A stretch of 64,000 bases of DNA. It comes from Roseovarius sp. S88. GTDB taxonomy: Bacteria > Pseudomonadota > Alphaproteobacteria > Rhodobacterales > Rhodobacteraceae. The notes beneath the pieces are model-generated. The model was not told the origin of the DNA. It searched no databases and was given only the letters and a program-made list of their open reading frames with translations. The position numbers and the translations under genes were made by a program. The stretch spans positions 434,001-498,000 of the forward strand of contig NZ_CP146069.1 of the NCBI RefSeq assembly GCF_037023735.1, in the 5' to 3' direction. Shown here in pieces: positions 18,946 through 28,275 of the stretch (position 1 is the first letter of the stretch; each line of letters starts with the position of its first letter).

Positions 18946-20058
18946 TCAGGAGCGGCGGCGACGTGCCACGATTCCCATTCCTGCGATTCCGAACAGCAGC
19001 AACGGCAAAGAGGCCGGGAGAGGAACCGGAGCAATCTCAATCTGCCCACGAAGCTCTGAGGCTAAGAGAGCTTGCGCAACGGCATTGGGGTGCACGCTGT
19101 CGCCAAAGAGCACGGTATTTGGATCAATGCCATCATCCAGACAGCTTGGAATTTGCGAAACCTGTGAAGGTGGCACAAGCAAGGCTGCCGAGAAACTGGC
19201 GGTGCACGGCGTACTTACATTTGTGATGCCAAAAATGTCCCCATTGTTGAAGTTCGCATCGGCGATGATCGCGTTCAGAGCTTCATTGGGATCGAAACCG
19301 ATAACATTGATGCCGTCATTGTTCAGTGACAACAGGTTTTGTGTCAGCTGAAGGTTAAAGACACTTGTGACGGCGCTTGCTGTTGCGTCTCCGGAAAAAG
19401 CAGGCGTTGCACCAAGATCAGGAAGCCCAATAACGAGGAAATCATCAAACACCGAAGGATCCAGCCCGTTCAATGCTCGGATCCCTGTCTCAACCGCATT
19501 TGCAGCGTTGAAAGCCGCGTTGACTAGAAATGCGGGAACATCCGCAGGGTCCACGACACCGCTTCCGGCGACTTCGAACGCTTGAAACAAATCATTTGCT
19601 CCAAAGAAGACAGACAACAAAGGGTTGCTGCCTGTATCCGGCGGCGCTGTGTCAAAGGTCGGCACAGGCGCAAGACCTGTGATCAAAGGGTTCGGCGTAT
19701 CGCCGGGCCCGGCAAGACCTAATGCGTCAGCAAAGACCCCTATTTGGCTGCTGAATGTGTTGAACGGTGCGCCCGGAATCGGGCTAAGGTTGGTATCCCC
19801 CGCTGTCGCCCCGCCAAGTGCGAGGTTGCCCGTATCATGTCCATTGGCTTCAAAGTCATCGGCGATGATCTCGGCATAGGTCGGGCCGTTGCTAAAACGT
19901 CCGCCTAGGCTTGGCGGTGCAAGCAGACCAAGTTTGCCGTCATCGGTCAGGCTATCGCCGAAACTGAAAAAGCTTGTGAACGGATCTGTAATGGGCGTGG
20001 CGAACGCGGATGTGGACAGCGTCAATCCCAAGCCCAAGGCCAAAGTAATTATCTTCAT
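18946..20058 (-). CDS. SGNH/GDSL esterase with VPLPA-CTERM sorting tail
   Basis: The 370-residue protein has a signal peptide (1-20, cleaved after AFA). The catalytic serine block is SFGDSLTDDGK (Ser36), followed by the FFGANDLF oxyanion block and the GDSVHPNAVAQ Asp-His block, all in GDSL order. The C-terminus is VPLPASLPLLLFGIAGMGI followed by ARRRRS: the VPLPA-CTERM form of the PEP-CTERM signal that an exosortase of the XrtD type recognises. It is probably an exported, surface-sorted ester hydrolase resembling phospholipase/autotransporter-type GDSL enzymes. No exosortase gene is in this window. It is monocistronic, with a terminator at 18897. Confidence 0.92.
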   Translation of the reverse strand: MKIITLALGLGLTLSTSAFATPITDPFTSFFSFGDSLTDDGKLGLLAPPSLGGRFSNGPTYAEIIADDFEANGHDTGNLALGGATAGDTNLSPIPGAPFNTFSSQIGVFADALGLAGPGDTPNPLITGLAPVPTFDTAPPDTGSNPLLSVFFGANDLFQAFEVAGSGVVDPADVPAFLVNAAFNAANAVETGIRALNGLDPSVFDDFLVIGLPDLGATPAFSGDATASAVTSVFNLQLTQNLLSLNNDGINVIGFDPNEALNAIIADANFNNGDIFGITNVSTPCTASFSAALLVPPSQVSQIPSCLDDGIDPNTVLFGDSVHPNAVAQALLASELRGQIEIAPVPLPASLPLLLFGIAGMGIVARRRRS

Positions 20059-20152
20059 GATTCCTCCCCCAAATCATCAACTTTATTAACCTACACAGTT
20101 CAGTTCAGATTCGGCGAGTAACATTGCAAAGAGACGTTACGTCACAAATAAA

Positions 20153-20180
20153 AAAACCCCGGCTCAGAGGCCGGGGTTTT
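20153..20180 (-). terminator. Terminator of pnp
   Basis: AAAACCCCGGC pairs with GCCGGGGTTTT around a 6-nt loop, about 25 bases beyond the pnp stop. Its stem is nearly the same as the terminator at 18897-18925. Confidence 0.88.
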
Positions 20181-20202
20181 CTGTTCAAAAAGATCGCTTC
20201 GC

Positions 20203-22344
20203 TCAAGCGTCGTCTTTTTCTTTCTTCTCTTGTTTGACTTCTTCGCCGGTTTCCTGATCGACAACTTTCATCGACAGGCGCACCTTACCGCGATCATCAA
20301 AGCCCAGAAGCTTGACCTTCACTTCCTGACCTTCCTTCAGCACATCCGATGGATGGTTCAGGCGGCGGTTTTCGATCTGGCTGACATGCACAAGGCCGTC
20401 GCGCTTGCCGAAGAAATTCACGAAGGCGCCGAAGTCGACGATCTTCACGACGGTGCCGGTGTAGATAGCACCTTCTTCTGGCTCAGCCACGATCGCATGG
20501 ATCATGTCATACGCTTTCTGAATGGCCTCGCCATTGGGAGATGCGATCTTGATCGTGCCTTCGTCATTGATGTCGACCTTGGCGCCGGACACTTCAACGA
20601 TCTCACGGATCACCTTGCCGCCCGACCCGATCACTTCACGGATCTTGTCGGTTGGGATCTGCATGGTCTCGATGCGCGGTGCATGGACTGAGAAGTCTCC
20701 GGCCTCTGTAAGGGCCTTGGCCATCTCGCCCAGGATGTGCAGACGGCCCGCTTTGGCCTGCGCCAGGGCTTTCTCCATGATCTCAGGCGTGATGCCCGCG
20801 ACTTTGATGTCCATCTGCAAAGACGTGATGCCGTTCTCTGTACCCGCGACCTTAAAGTCCATATCGCCGAGGTGGTCTTCGTCACCCAGGATATCGGTCA
20901 GGATGCCGTAGGAACCATCCTCTTCCAAAACCAGACCCATGGCCACACCGGCCACTGGAGCTTTGAGCGGCACGCCTGCGTCCATCATACTGAGTGAACC
21001 ACCACAGACCGATGCCATGGAGCTGGAGCCGTTGGACTCAGTGATCTCAGAAACCACACGCACGGTGTAAGGGAAGTCCGTTGCCGCAGGCAAAACAGCC
21101 TGCAGCGCACGCCATGCCAGCTTGCCGTGACCGATTTCACGACGTCCTGGAGGGCCCACACGGCCCGCTTCGCCAACCGAATAGGGTGGGAAGTTGTAGT
21201 GCAGCAGGAAGTTGGATTTGAAGTTGCCATGCAGCGCGTCAATGAATTGCTCATCATCGCCCGTACCAAGCGTGGTCACGACAAGGCCTTGTGTCTCACC
21301 GCGCGTAAAGAGCGCTGAGCCATGTGTGCGCGGCAGAAGGCCGGTTTCGCACACGATGGGGCGAACCTGATCCAGAGCACGGCCATCAATCCGCTTGCCG
21401 GATTTCACAATGTCGCCGCGCAGGATCGACGCTTCGAGCTTTTTGATCGCCTGGACAACGTTGATGTCCTCGCGCTGCTCTTCCGTCAGGCTTTCAAGAA
21501 TATGCGCGCGCGCCTCGTTCTGGGCGGTTGTGCGATCCTGTTTGTCCTGAATTTTATAGGCCTCAACAAGCTTGGCCTCACCAGCAGCTTTCACGGCTGC
21601 ATAAAGCTCTGAGATGTCTGGCGCCTGATAGTCAAATGGTTCCTTCGCGGCTTCTTCGGCTAGCGAAATGATCAGGTCGATCACCGGCTGAATCTGCGCA
21701 TGCGCGAATGTGACCGCGCCGAGCATTTCCTCTTCGGTCAGCTCATAGGCCTCGGACTCAACCATCATCACGGCGTTCTTGGTGCCCGCCACAACCAGAT
21801 CGAGACGCTGCTCGGGGTTGTTGCGCAGGTCGTGCATATCGTCGACCTCGGGGTTCAGGATATAGTCGCCATCCGCGTAACCCACACGGCAGCCTGCGAT
21901 TGGACCCATGAATGGCGCGCCCGAAATGGTCAGAGCCGCAGAGGCCGCAATCATCGCCACAATGTCAGGATCATTCACAAGGTCATGGCTGAGCACAGTG
22001 CACATCACCAGAACTTCGTTTTTGAATCCGCTGACAAAGAGCGGACGGATCGGGCGGTCAATGAGGCGCGCGGTCAGAGTTTCTTTCTCTGTCGGGCGCG
22101 CTTCGCGTTTGAAGAAGCCACCGGGCACTTTGCCGGCGGCATAATATTTCTCTTGGTAGTGAACGGTCAGAGGAAAGAAATCCTGCCCTTCACGGGGTTG
22201 CTTGGCAAAGGTCACGTTGGCCATGACCGAGGTTTCACCCAGCGTTGCAATAACAGACCCATCGGCCTGGCGGGCAACCTTGCCCGTTTCCAGTGTCAGC
22301 GTTTCCTCGCCCCACTGGATCGATTTTTTCACTTCGTTGAACAT
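20203..22344 (-). CDS. pnp: Polyribonucleotide nucleotidyltransferase
   Basis: The 713-residue PNPase has two RNase PH-like domains (about 1-220 and 310-540). A KH domain follows ([20 protein letters not shown]) and then an S1 domain ([20 protein letters not shown]), with an acidic/lysine tail. It degrades RNA 3' to 5' using phosphate and is part of the RNA degradosome. Unusually, rpsO is not adjacent but 26 kb away at 48.4 kb. The 5' region has no gene for about 300 bases and may carry the leader targeted in pnp autoregulation in other bacteria; no clear hairpin was confirmed. Confidence 0.98.
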   Translation of the reverse strand: MFNEVKKSIQWGEETLTLETGKVARQADGSVIATLGETSVMANVTFAKQPREGQDFFPLTVHYQEKYYAAGKVPGGFFKREARPTEKETLTARLIDRPIRPLFVSGFKNEVLVMCTVLSHDLVNDPDIVAMIAASAALTISGAPFMGPIAGCRVGYADGDYILNPEVDDMHDLRNNPEQRLDLVVAGTKNAVMMVESEAYELTEEEMLGAVTFAHAQIQPVIDLIISLAEEAAKEPFDYQAPDISELYAAVKAAGEAKLVEAYKIQDKQDRTTAQNEARAHILESLTEEQREDINVVQAIKKLEASILRGDIVKSGKRIDGRALDQVRPIVCETGLLPRTHGSALFTRGETQGLVVTTLGTGDDEQFIDALHGNFKSNFLLHYNFPPYSVGEAGRVGPPGRREIGHGKLAWRALQAVLPAATDFPYTVRVVSEITESNGSSSMASVCGGSLSMMDAGVPLKAPVAGVAMGLVLEEDGSYGILTDILGDEDHLGDMDFKVAGTENGITSLQMDIKVAGITPEIMEKALAQAKAGRLHILGEMAKALTEAGDFSVHAPRIETMQIPTDKIREVIGSGGKVIREIVEVSGAKVDINDEGTIKIASPNGEAIQKAYDMIHAIVAEPEEGAIYTGTVVKIVDFGAFVNFFGKRDGLVHVSQIENRRLNHPSDVLKEGQEVKVKLLGFDDRGKVRLSMKVVDQETGEEVKQEKKEKDDA

Positions 22345-22647
22345 TTATTGTTCCCTATCTGGAGGCACTCCCGAGCCCTCTCGGGTCCTCCGTTTCATGG
22401 GTGGCCCCATTGCCACCGACCCCTTCATCATTTCATGCGCCGGGGTCTAGAGCGTCACGTTTCAGATGCGCGCGGCTTACAGGGTTTTGCAGCGTTTGGG
22501 AAGCGCAGAACGCAACACTGTGGGCGAATCATGGTTAATGCCAAGAAATCAAGGGCTTTTAAGCATCGGTAGCACGTCGGTATTACGTCGGTATTGCGTC
22601 GGTGCGCTTGGGGCAGAACGGGCAGGTGAACCTTGCGCTCGGTGCGT
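22345..22647. other. Intergenic region upstream of pnp
   Basis: No gene is supported in these 303 bases. It should hold the pnp promoter and leader. Near its right end are three tandem 11-base units (22574-22606). Confidence 0.55.
22574..22606. repeat. Three tandem 11-bp units
   Basis: ACGTCGGTATT occurs twice back to back (22574-22584, 22585-22595), followed by a diverged third copy GCGTCGGTGCG (22596-22606). Confidence 0.75.
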
Positions 22648-23484
22648 TCAGGTTTTGGCAAGGCGCAGCGAGAACAATCCCGAGAAAAGGATCAGTCCCA
22701 ACCCGCTGAGCGCCACGGCATCGGGCAGGTCATCAAAGAACATGAAACCCGCAATCGTCGCGGCGATGAGCTGGGTGTAGATGAGCGGCGAAACCACACT
22801 GGCCGGTGTTGTGCGATTGACCGTCACCAGGATGAAATTGCCCGCTGCCGATGCGATGGCGCTGGCCAGGATCAGGGCGGAGATGGGCAGCGACAGCGCA
22901 GGCATGCTCTGAGTCAGACCAATCGGCGCAAGCAGGATCGCGCCAATGACAAGCTGTGAAAAGAGCAAAAGGCGCGGCCGGATTTCAGTGGCCAACCAAC
23001 GTGTGGCCGTCAGGTAGGCCCCGTAAAACAAACCCGCCAAAAGCGCCCAGAGCAATCCAGGTGACACGCCAAAGCCGGGCTTGACGACCAAGAGCACACC
23101 GACAAACCCTAAAAACAGAAGAGCGGTTCGCGGTGCTGTGATCTGTTCTTTCAGAAATAAAGCAGAGAGCAGGTAGGACACCATAGGGCCCACGAAGAAC
23201 ACACCAAACACATCGGCAATAGGTTCGGTGCGCAGAGCCGTGAGTATGCAAATGATGCCACCGGCAATGAACCCGGCGCGCAGCCAAAGCCGCCAGTCAC
23301 GGATTGCCGGAAGGTCATCCTTGGTGAGTGCACAGAGCGGCCATAACAAAAGCGCCGCGATCCCGAACCGCGTCCACGCCACCGTGATCGGTGTCACGCC
23401 CATCGCAATGAGTGTCTTACCCGCCGTGTCGCCCAAGACGATGAGGCTCATCGCAGCGAAGATGAGGAGGAAAATGCGCAGCAT
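22648..23484 (-). CDS. DMT-superfamily (EamA) transporter
   Basis: The 278-residue protein has about ten membrane helices in two EamA repeats (for example IFLLIFAAMSLIVLGDTAG at the start and ALSGLGLILFSGLFSLRLAK at the end). Such proteins export or exchange small metabolites across the inner membrane. The start at 23484 (MLRIFLLIFA) puts the first helix at the N-terminus; a 22-residue upstream extension is hydrophilic and unlike the family. The substrate is unknown. It is divergent from the deacylase gene. Confidence 0.88.
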   Translation of the reverse strand: MLRIFLLIFAAMSLIVLGDTAGKTLIAMGVTPITVAWTRFGIAALLLWPLCALTKDDLPAIRDWRLWLRAGFIAGGIICILTALRTEPIADVFGVFFVGPMVSYLLSALFLKEQITAPRTALLFLGFVGVLLVVKPGFGVSPGLLWALLAGLFYGAYLTATRWLATEIRPRLLLFSQLVIGAILLAPIGLTQSMPALSLPISALILASAIASAAGNFILVTVNRTTPASVVSPLIYTQLIAATIAGFMFFDDLPDAVALSGLGLILFSGLFSLRLAKT

Positions 23485-23686
23485 TGTGGGCAAGCCTTGG
23501 GCATGAGGGCGGGTCGTGACACCGGAGGTTTCTCTATCGTCCAGTTTCATTCGGAAGCCAAGCTGCTCTGTTCCGCTCGTTGACTTCGTGGTTTGCGTTT
23601 GCAGGACTGTGATTCCCTCTAGAGCCTTTGCTTGTGGTCCGCGTGATCATGAGGCAAGACAATCATCGGTCTTTCAGGGGTATATC

Positions 23687-24220
23687 ATGGACGCTTCTTC
23701 CGCTTTTCAGGACACGTTGCCTGTCACCTCGGATGCTTTGCTCGATCAGATGCGGGCGGCAGGGATCGACTTTGAGCTCTATGAACACATCCCGCTGCGC
23801 ACGGTGGAGGATGCCAAGACGGTGCAGGGGCATATTGTGCCCGGTGGCGCAGGGCGTAGGAACATCAAGAATTTCTATCTGCGGGACCGAAAGAAGCGGA
23901 ATCATCTTGTCGTGCTGGAGCAGGATCGTGCGGTGGACCTCAAGGCGCTGGGTGCGGTTATGGGCACGGCTGGCTTGTCGTTTGGGTCAGCAGATCGTTT
24001 GATGGAGCGTTTGGGTGTACGGCCTGGCGCAGTCAGCCCCTTGGCGATGGCCACTGGGGCAGACAAAGGTGTGACGCTTTTCATGGACACCACGATAAAG
24101 ACCGCTGAATGGGTTCATGTGCATCCGCTGGTCAATGATCGGACGGTGGCGATCCGGCCTGATGATCTGTTGAAATTGCTGACGAATTGGGGGACTGAGG
24201 TGACTTGGCTGGATATGTGA
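23687..24220 (+). CDS. YbaK/ProX-type aminoacyl-tRNA deacylase
   Basis: The 177-residue protein is a single editing domain with the YbaK-family lysine block (FYLRDRKKRNHLVVLEQD), GVRPGAVSPLAMA, and a C-terminal PLVNDRTVAIRPDDL region. These match ProX/PrdX-like enzymes that hydrolyse mischarged alanyl-tRNA(Pro). It acts in the cytoplasm in trans. ATG 23687 (MDASSAFQDT) is used; the longer frame to 23516 overlaps the divergent transporter gene. A repeat element follows at 24262. Confidence 0.9.
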   Translation: MDASSAFQDTLPVTSDALLDQMRAAGIDFELYEHIPLRTVEDAKTVQGHIVPGGAGRRNIKNFYLRDRKKRNHLVVLEQDRAVDLKALGAVMGTAGLSFGSADRLMERLGVRPGAVSPLAMATGADKGVTLFMDTTIKTAEWVHVHPLVNDRTVAIRPDDLLKLLTNWGTEVTWLDM

Positions 24221-24261
24221 CCCAGATTGTCCGCTAGGCGTTTGGTTTGGTTTTATCTGGG

Positions 24262-24285
24262 TATTTGAGACAAGAAAGAAGCCGG
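24262..24285 (+). repeat. Dispersed short repeat, copy 1
   Basis: A 24-base element with the core GACAAGAAAGAAGC matches 38773-38796 at 22 of 24 positions. Both copies sit shortly after a plus-strand gene end (here the deacylase). Confidence 0.75.
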
Positions 24286-24474
24286 TGTGGTTTTGAATAT
24301 CAACCAGTTGGTTGAATATTGCTTTGGCCTGAAATGGCCGGAAGTTGCCCCTGCGGCGCAGTCACGCATGCCAAAATAATAATATTGAATCAGGTAGTTA
24401 GCCTTCTACTGGGTCGGGTTGACTCATGCCCCCTTGCCGCATAGCACATGCACAACGGTTCCGGAGGGGAAAAC

Positions 24475-24816
24475 GTGGACGATCCTGACCGACGCGAGCA
24501 GCTTGAGCAGCTTGAACGACGGATCGAGGCGCTTAAAGAAAAGGACGCGCCAAAGCCCCATCTGGACAACCACTATTCTCAGGCGCAGCAGGCCTGGCGG
24601 ATGGTGATCGAATTGGTGGCTGGTCTGGGGATCGGCTTTGGAATGGGATATGGGCTGGATTACCTCTTTGGGACGCTGCCGATCTTTCTCATTCTGTTTA
24701 CGTTGCTGGGTTTGGCGGCCGGTATCAAGACGATGATGCGCAGCGCACAGGAAATCCAGCAGGCACAAGAGGCGGAGACGCCAAAGACGAACGCGCCTGG
24801 TAAGGGCGACGAATAA
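24475..24816 (+). CDS. atpI: ATP synthase F0 assembly protein I
   Basis: The 113-residue protein has a charged N-terminal helix ([17 protein letters not shown]) and two membrane helices (about 44-65 and 70-90, [20 protein letters not shown]). It is the AtpI/Gene 1 protein that helps assemble the c-ring. The GTG at 24475 has GGAGG seven bases upstream and is preferred over the ATG at 24448, which precedes that ribosome site. It is the first gene of the F0 operon. Confidence 0.92.
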   Translation: MDDPDRREQLEQLERRIEALKEKDAPKPHLDNHYSQAQQAWRMVIELVAGLGIGFGMGYGLDYLFGTLPIFLILFTLLGLAAGIKTMMRSAQEIQQAQEAETPKTNAPGKGDE

Positions 24817-24827
24817 GAGGACGCAAG

Positions 24828-25604
24828 ATGGCGGAAGACACAAAAGAAGGCGGCGCAGAACTGGTATTCCACCCGATGGATCAGTTCATTGTAAAACCTC
24901 TTTTTGGGGATGGGCCTGTTGGGCTGTTCACGGTCACGAACGTGACGTTCTGGATGGCGCTTACGGTTCTGGCGATCTTTGCGCTTCTGGTTCTGGGTAC
25001 ATCCGGGCGATCCACGATCCCGACGCGGATCCAGTCGATTGCCGAGCTGGCGTATGGGTTCATTCGCAAGATGGTTGAGGACGTGGCGGGCAAGGATGCT
25101 CTGCCATACTTCCCTTACATCATGACACTGTTCATGTTCATCGTCTTCTCGAACTTCCTTGGGCTTATTCCAGGGTCTTTCACCACAACAAGCCATATCG
25201 CGGTCACAGCGGTCATGGCGATGGCGGTGTTCCTGGCGGTGACGATCCTGGGCTTTGTCAAAAATGGAGCCGGGTTCCTGGGCGTTTTCTGGATCAGTTC
25301 AGCGCCATTGGTGTTGCGCCCCGTTCTGGCGCTGATTGAGGTGATTTCCTACTTCGTGCGCCCGGTGAGCCACTCCATTCGACTGGCAGGCAATATGATG
25401 GCGGGTCACGCGGTGATCAAAGTGTTCGCGGCCTTTGCGCCAATGATCCTGATTGGCTGGATCGGTGTTTTGGTCACACCGCTGTCGATCATCGCAATCA
25501 CAGCGATTTACGCGCTTGAGGTGCTGGTGAGCTTTATTCAGGCTTACGTCTTTACGATCCTGACCTGCGTCTATCTGAAGGACGCGCTTCATCCGCATCA
25601 TTGA
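24828..25604 (+). CDS. atpB: ATP synthase F0 subunit a
   Basis: The 258-residue protein has about five to six membrane helices. The essential arginine block ([14 protein letters not shown]) is near residue 187, and the C-terminus is [20 protein letters not shown]. It forms the proton half-channels against the c-ring. It follows atpI by 11 bases. A perfect 8-bp hairpin starts right after its stop. Confidence 0.97.
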   Translation: MAEDTKEGGAELVFHPMDQFIVKPLFGDGPVGLFTVTNVTFWMALTVLAIFALLVLGTSGRSTIPTRIQSIAELAYGFIRKMVEDVAGKDALPYFPYIMTLFMFIVFSNFLGLIPGSFTTTSHIAVTAVMAMAVFLAVTILGFVKNGAGFLGVFWISSAPLVLRPVLALIEVISYFVRPVSHSIRLAGNMMAGHAVIKVFAAFAPMILIGWIGVLVTPLSIIAITAIYALEVLVSFIQAYVFTILTCVYLKDALHPHH

Positions 25605-25605
25605 T

Positions 25606-25625
25606 GGTGGGCAGGATTGCCCACC
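25606..25625 (+). other. mRNA hairpin between atpB and atpE
   Basis: GGTGGGCA (25606-25613) and TGCCCACC (25618-25625) form a perfect stem with a GGAT loop, directly after the atpB stop. There is no T tract, so it is more likely an mRNA processing or stability element than a terminator. Confidence 0.7.
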
Positions 25626-25692
25626 CTACCGAAACAACCGCGGGTTCGCCCGCAAAAGAGACAACTGACATTCCATCGTAAGGAGAAATCAA

Positions 25693-25929
25693 ATGGAAGG
25701 TGACGTCGTACAAATGGGTGCATACATCGGTGCTGGTCTGGCCTGTACAGGCATGGGCGGTGCTGCTGTGGGTGTGGGCCACGTTGTTGGGAACTTCCTG
25801 TCGGGCGCCCTGCGCAACCCGTCAGCAGCCGGTGGCCAGACCGCAACCATGTTCATCGGTATTGCGTTCTCGGAAGCGCTGGGGATCTTCTCGTTCCTCG
25901 TTGCCCTTCTGCTGATGTTCGCTGTCTAA
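25693..25929 (+). CDS. atpE: ATP synthase F0 subunit c
   Basis: The 78-residue hairpin protein has two membrane helices joined by the polar RNPSAAGG loop. The second helix holds the proton-carrying glutamate ([18 protein letters not shown]). It forms the rotary ring. AAGGAG stands close upstream. Strong hairpins lie on both sides, which could give atpE transcripts greater stability to match the high copy number of subunit c. Confidence 0.98.
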   Translation: MEGDVVQMGAYIGAGLACTGMGGAAVGVGHVVGNFLSGALRNPSAAGGQTATMFIGIAFSEALGIFSFLVALLLMFAV

Positions 25930-25956
25930 ACCTGACGGAAGCTAATCCTTACGCAG

Positions 25957-25981
25957 GGGTGAAAGGCGGGGCCTTTCACCC
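25957..25981 (+). other. mRNA hairpin between atpE and atpX
   Basis: GGGTGAAAGGC (25957-25967) and GCCTTTCACCC (25971-25981) form a perfect 11-bp stem with a GGG loop, 27 bases after atpE. No T tract follows and the operon continues, so it is probably an mRNA 3'-end stabiliser or attenuator. Confidence 0.8.
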
Positions 25982-26015
25982 TCAGTAATCGGAAGTTCCC
26001 AAGGAGGACGCGACA

Positions 26016-26570
26016 ATGGCGAGCGAAACGCATGATGCAGCCGGCACAGCCAGCGCCTGTGTAGACGCAGGTGGTGGGGCCATTGGCATGCCGCAGCTCT
26101 GCGGCGAATGGATGGGCAATCAGGTCTTCTGGCTGGTGATTACGCTCATCGTGATCTTTTTCATCCTGTCGCGCATTGCGCTGCCGCGGATTGCGGCGGT
26201 TCTGTCCGAGCGTCAGGGGACCATTACGAATGACCTGGCCGCTGCCGAAGATTTGAAGGTCAAGGCGCAGGAGGCCGAAGAGGCCTATCACAAGGCGCTG
26301 GCGGATGCCCGTGCCGAGGCGCAGAACATCGTGGCCGAAACGAAGGCCGAGATCAGAGCCGAACTGGACGTGGCCACCGCCAAGGCGGATGCCGAGATTG
26401 CCGCCAAGGCAGCCGAAGGTGAAAAGGCGATTGCCGAAATCCGTGCCAATGCGCTGGAAAGCGTTAAGGATGTGGCCAAGGATACGGCCAAGGAACTGAT
26501 CTCTGCCATGGGCGTGAAAGCCGATGCGCGGTCGATCACGTCCTCTGTGACAGCGAAGTTGAAAGGGTAA
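26016..26570 (+). CDS. atpX: ATP synthase F0 subunit b'
   Basis: The 184-residue protein has a short N-terminal segment and one membrane helix (about 38-58, [20 protein letters not shown]). A long alanine/glutamate coiled coil then reaches toward F1. Together with the following gene it makes the b'b peripheral stalk typical of alphaproteobacteria. AAGGAGG is upstream. It is distinguished from subunit b by gene order and by lacking a signal-like start. Confidence 0.93.
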   Translation: MASETHDAAGTASACVDAGGGAIGMPQLCGEWMGNQVFWLVITLIVIFFILSRIALPRIAAVLSERQGTITNDLAAAEDLKVKAQEAEEAYHKALADARAEAQNIVAETKAEIRAELDVATAKADAEIAAKAAEGEKAIAEIRANALESVKDVAKDTAKELISAMGVKADARSITSSVTAKLKG

Positions 26571-26575
26571 TCACC

Positions 26576-27136
26576 ATGAAACAGTTGATTGCCACACTTA
26601 TTGCCGTGAGCGCCGCCAGCCCTGCGTTGGCCGCCAAAGGCCCGTTCTTTTCGCTGAGCAACACGAATTTCGTGGTGCTGATTTCCTTCCTGTTGTTCAT
26701 CGCAGTGCTGCTCTATCTCAAGGTGCCATCCCTGCTCGGTGGTATGCTTGATAAACGCGCCGAGGGTATCAAGGCCGAGCTGGATGAAGCCCGCGCCCTG
26801 CGCGAAGAGGCGCAGAGCCTTTTGGCGAGCTATGAGCGCAAACAGAAAGAAGTGCAGGAACAGGCGGACCGGATCGTGACGCAAGCCAAGGCGGAAGCCG
26901 CGGAAGCTGCGGAACAGGCGAAGAAAGACCTTGAAGTCTCTATTGCACGCCGTGTGAAAGCGGCTGAGGATCAGATTGCCTCGGCTGAGGCCAGCGCTGT
27001 GAAAGACGTGCGTGACCAGGCTGTTTCCGTTGCGGTATCTGTTGCCAAGGACGTCGTGGCCAAGAACATGACGGCGACCGCGGGCAAGTCGCTGATCGAT
27101 GATGCGATTGCTGAGGTCGAGGCCAAGCTGCACTGA
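26576..27136 (+). CDS. atpF: ATP synthase F0 subunit b
   Basis: The 186-residue protein has an N-terminal signal-like helix ([19 protein letters not shown]), a membrane helix (about 30-50, [20 protein letters not shown]) and a long coiled coil (about 60-160). It forms the stator with b'. It starts five bases after atpX, ends the F0 operon, and is followed by a strong terminator. F1 genes are not in the window, as is usual for this group. Confidence 0.95.
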   Translation: MKQLIATLIAVSAASPALAAKGPFFSLSNTNFVVLISFLLFIAVLLYLKVPSLLGGMLDKRAEGIKAELDEARALREEAQSLLASYERKQKEVQEQADRIVTQAKAEAAEAAEQAKKDLEVSIARRVKAAEDQIASAEASAVKDVRDQAVSVAVSVAKDVVAKNMTATAGKSLIDDAIAEVEAKLH

Positions 27137-27173
27137 GCACCAGCAGGGAAATCCTTGTACTCTGAAAATGTAG

Positions 27174-27201
27174 AGCCCGGGCGATTTGCCCGGGCTTTTT
27201 T
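27174..27201. terminator. Terminator of the F0 operon
   Basis: AGCCCGGGC (27174-27182) and GCCCGGGCT (27188-27196) form a 9-bp stem with a GATTT loop, followed by six T. It abuts the stop of the convergent LysR gene and may serve both. Confidence 0.93.
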
Positions 27202-28171
27202 AAGCTGGTTCAGGTGCGGTCACGGCATCAAGACCGACCTGTCCCATATGCGCCTTGATCACATCGACCATGCTGCGCCGTGCGGATTTGGCAAAATGGG
27301 ATGGCAGCGATCCCAGCTCTTTGTCCCGCGCCACAACAGTGATGCGCCGCGATAGACCCGCAACAGGAAGAGGGCGCACCTGCAGCGGCATTTGTTCGAC
27401 AAACCCATCCATCAAGAGGCTCGGTGTCAGAAGCGTAAAGCCAAGCCCCTGGGCTACACATGAGGTGACCATGCTGGATCGGTCCGCCTGAATAACGCGT
27501 GGAATGTTCAGTTTGAGCCGCCGTAGATGCTGTTCGGTCTGACGCCCGACGCTTGTCGTATCCGCAAAGCGCACAAGAGGAAGCGTGGTCAGAATGTCGT
27601 CCAGCCGATCCTGTGGCCCGGCATAATCTCCGGGCAGTACAAGTAGGAAGGCCTCTTGTAGCACAGAGTGTCGTTCCAGCCCGTCCATGTCGTAAAAGGG
27701 ATTGGAGCTTATCACGATATCGGCCTGTTTGGTGCGCAAAAGCGTTTCATGGTCGCCGCTTTGACCGGCACGCAATGTCATGTCTTCGACCCCGAACGTG
27801 TCCTTGGCAAGCTTGACCAGTGGCACGGTCAGAGTGGTCGCGATGGAAGCCAGCATGCCCACACGCAGCCGGCTGATCGGGTGTGGCCCCTGATGGCGCA
27901 TTTCTGAGGAAAGATCGGCGACAGCATTCAGCACCCGGGCTGCATGGTGGAACATAAGTTCACCGGTTTGCGTCGGCTTCAACGGGCGCGTGGTGCGGTC
28001 CACCAACGTAGTGCCATAGGCGCGTTCGAGATTGGCGATATGCTGTGATGCCGCCGATTGAGTCATCCCGACAAGATGGGCAGCGGCGGTCATCTGACCC
28101 GTTTCGACCAAGGCGACATAAACCTCCATGGCTTTCAAAAGGTTGGTGTCGGTGGACATGCGTTTGGACAT
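27200..28171 (-). CDS. LysR-family transcriptional regulator
   Basis: The 323-residue protein has an N-terminal LysR winged helix (about 10-68, AAHLVGMTQSAASQHIANLERAYGTTLVDR in family order) and a periplasmic-binding-like effector domain. It is divergent from the split mttB and flavoprotein operon, with a palindrome between them, so it probably controls that operon. ATG 28171 and 28159 (MSTDTNLLKA) are both possible starts. Confidence 0.93.
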   Translation of the reverse strand: MSKRMSTDTNLLKAMEVYVALVETGQMTAAAHLVGMTQSAASQHIANLERAYGTTLVDRTTRPLKPTQTGELMFHHAARVLNAVADLSSEMRHQGPHPISRLRVGMLASIATTLTVPLVKLAKDTFGVEDMTLRAGQSGDHETLLRTKQADIVISSNPFYDMDGLERHSVLQEAFLLVLPGDYAGPQDRLDDILTTLPLVRFADTTSVGRQTEQHLRRLKLNIPRVIQADRSSMVTSCVAQGLGFTLLTPSLLMDGFVEQMPLQVRPLPVAGLSRRITVVARDKELGSLPSHFAKSARRSMVDVIKAHMGQVGLDAVTAPEPA

Positions 28172-28193
28172 TGATGCGCTCCGTCTTGGTGGA

Positions 28194-28211
28194 AGTATTA
28201 GAAATACTAAT
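28194..28211. promoter_or_regulatory. Overlapping palindromes, probable LysR operator
   Basis: AGTATT-AGA-AATACT (28194-28208) and ATTAG-AAATA-CTAAT (28197-28211) are perfect overlapping palindromes, 22 bases upstream of the LysR ATG. The second has the T-N11-A form of LysR boxes. Confidence 0.7.
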
Positions 28212-28275
28212 GATGCAATCTGTCAATTGACCGATCAGAGCAGCGGAGCGCAGGCTATACGCGGGAGGATGTGAT

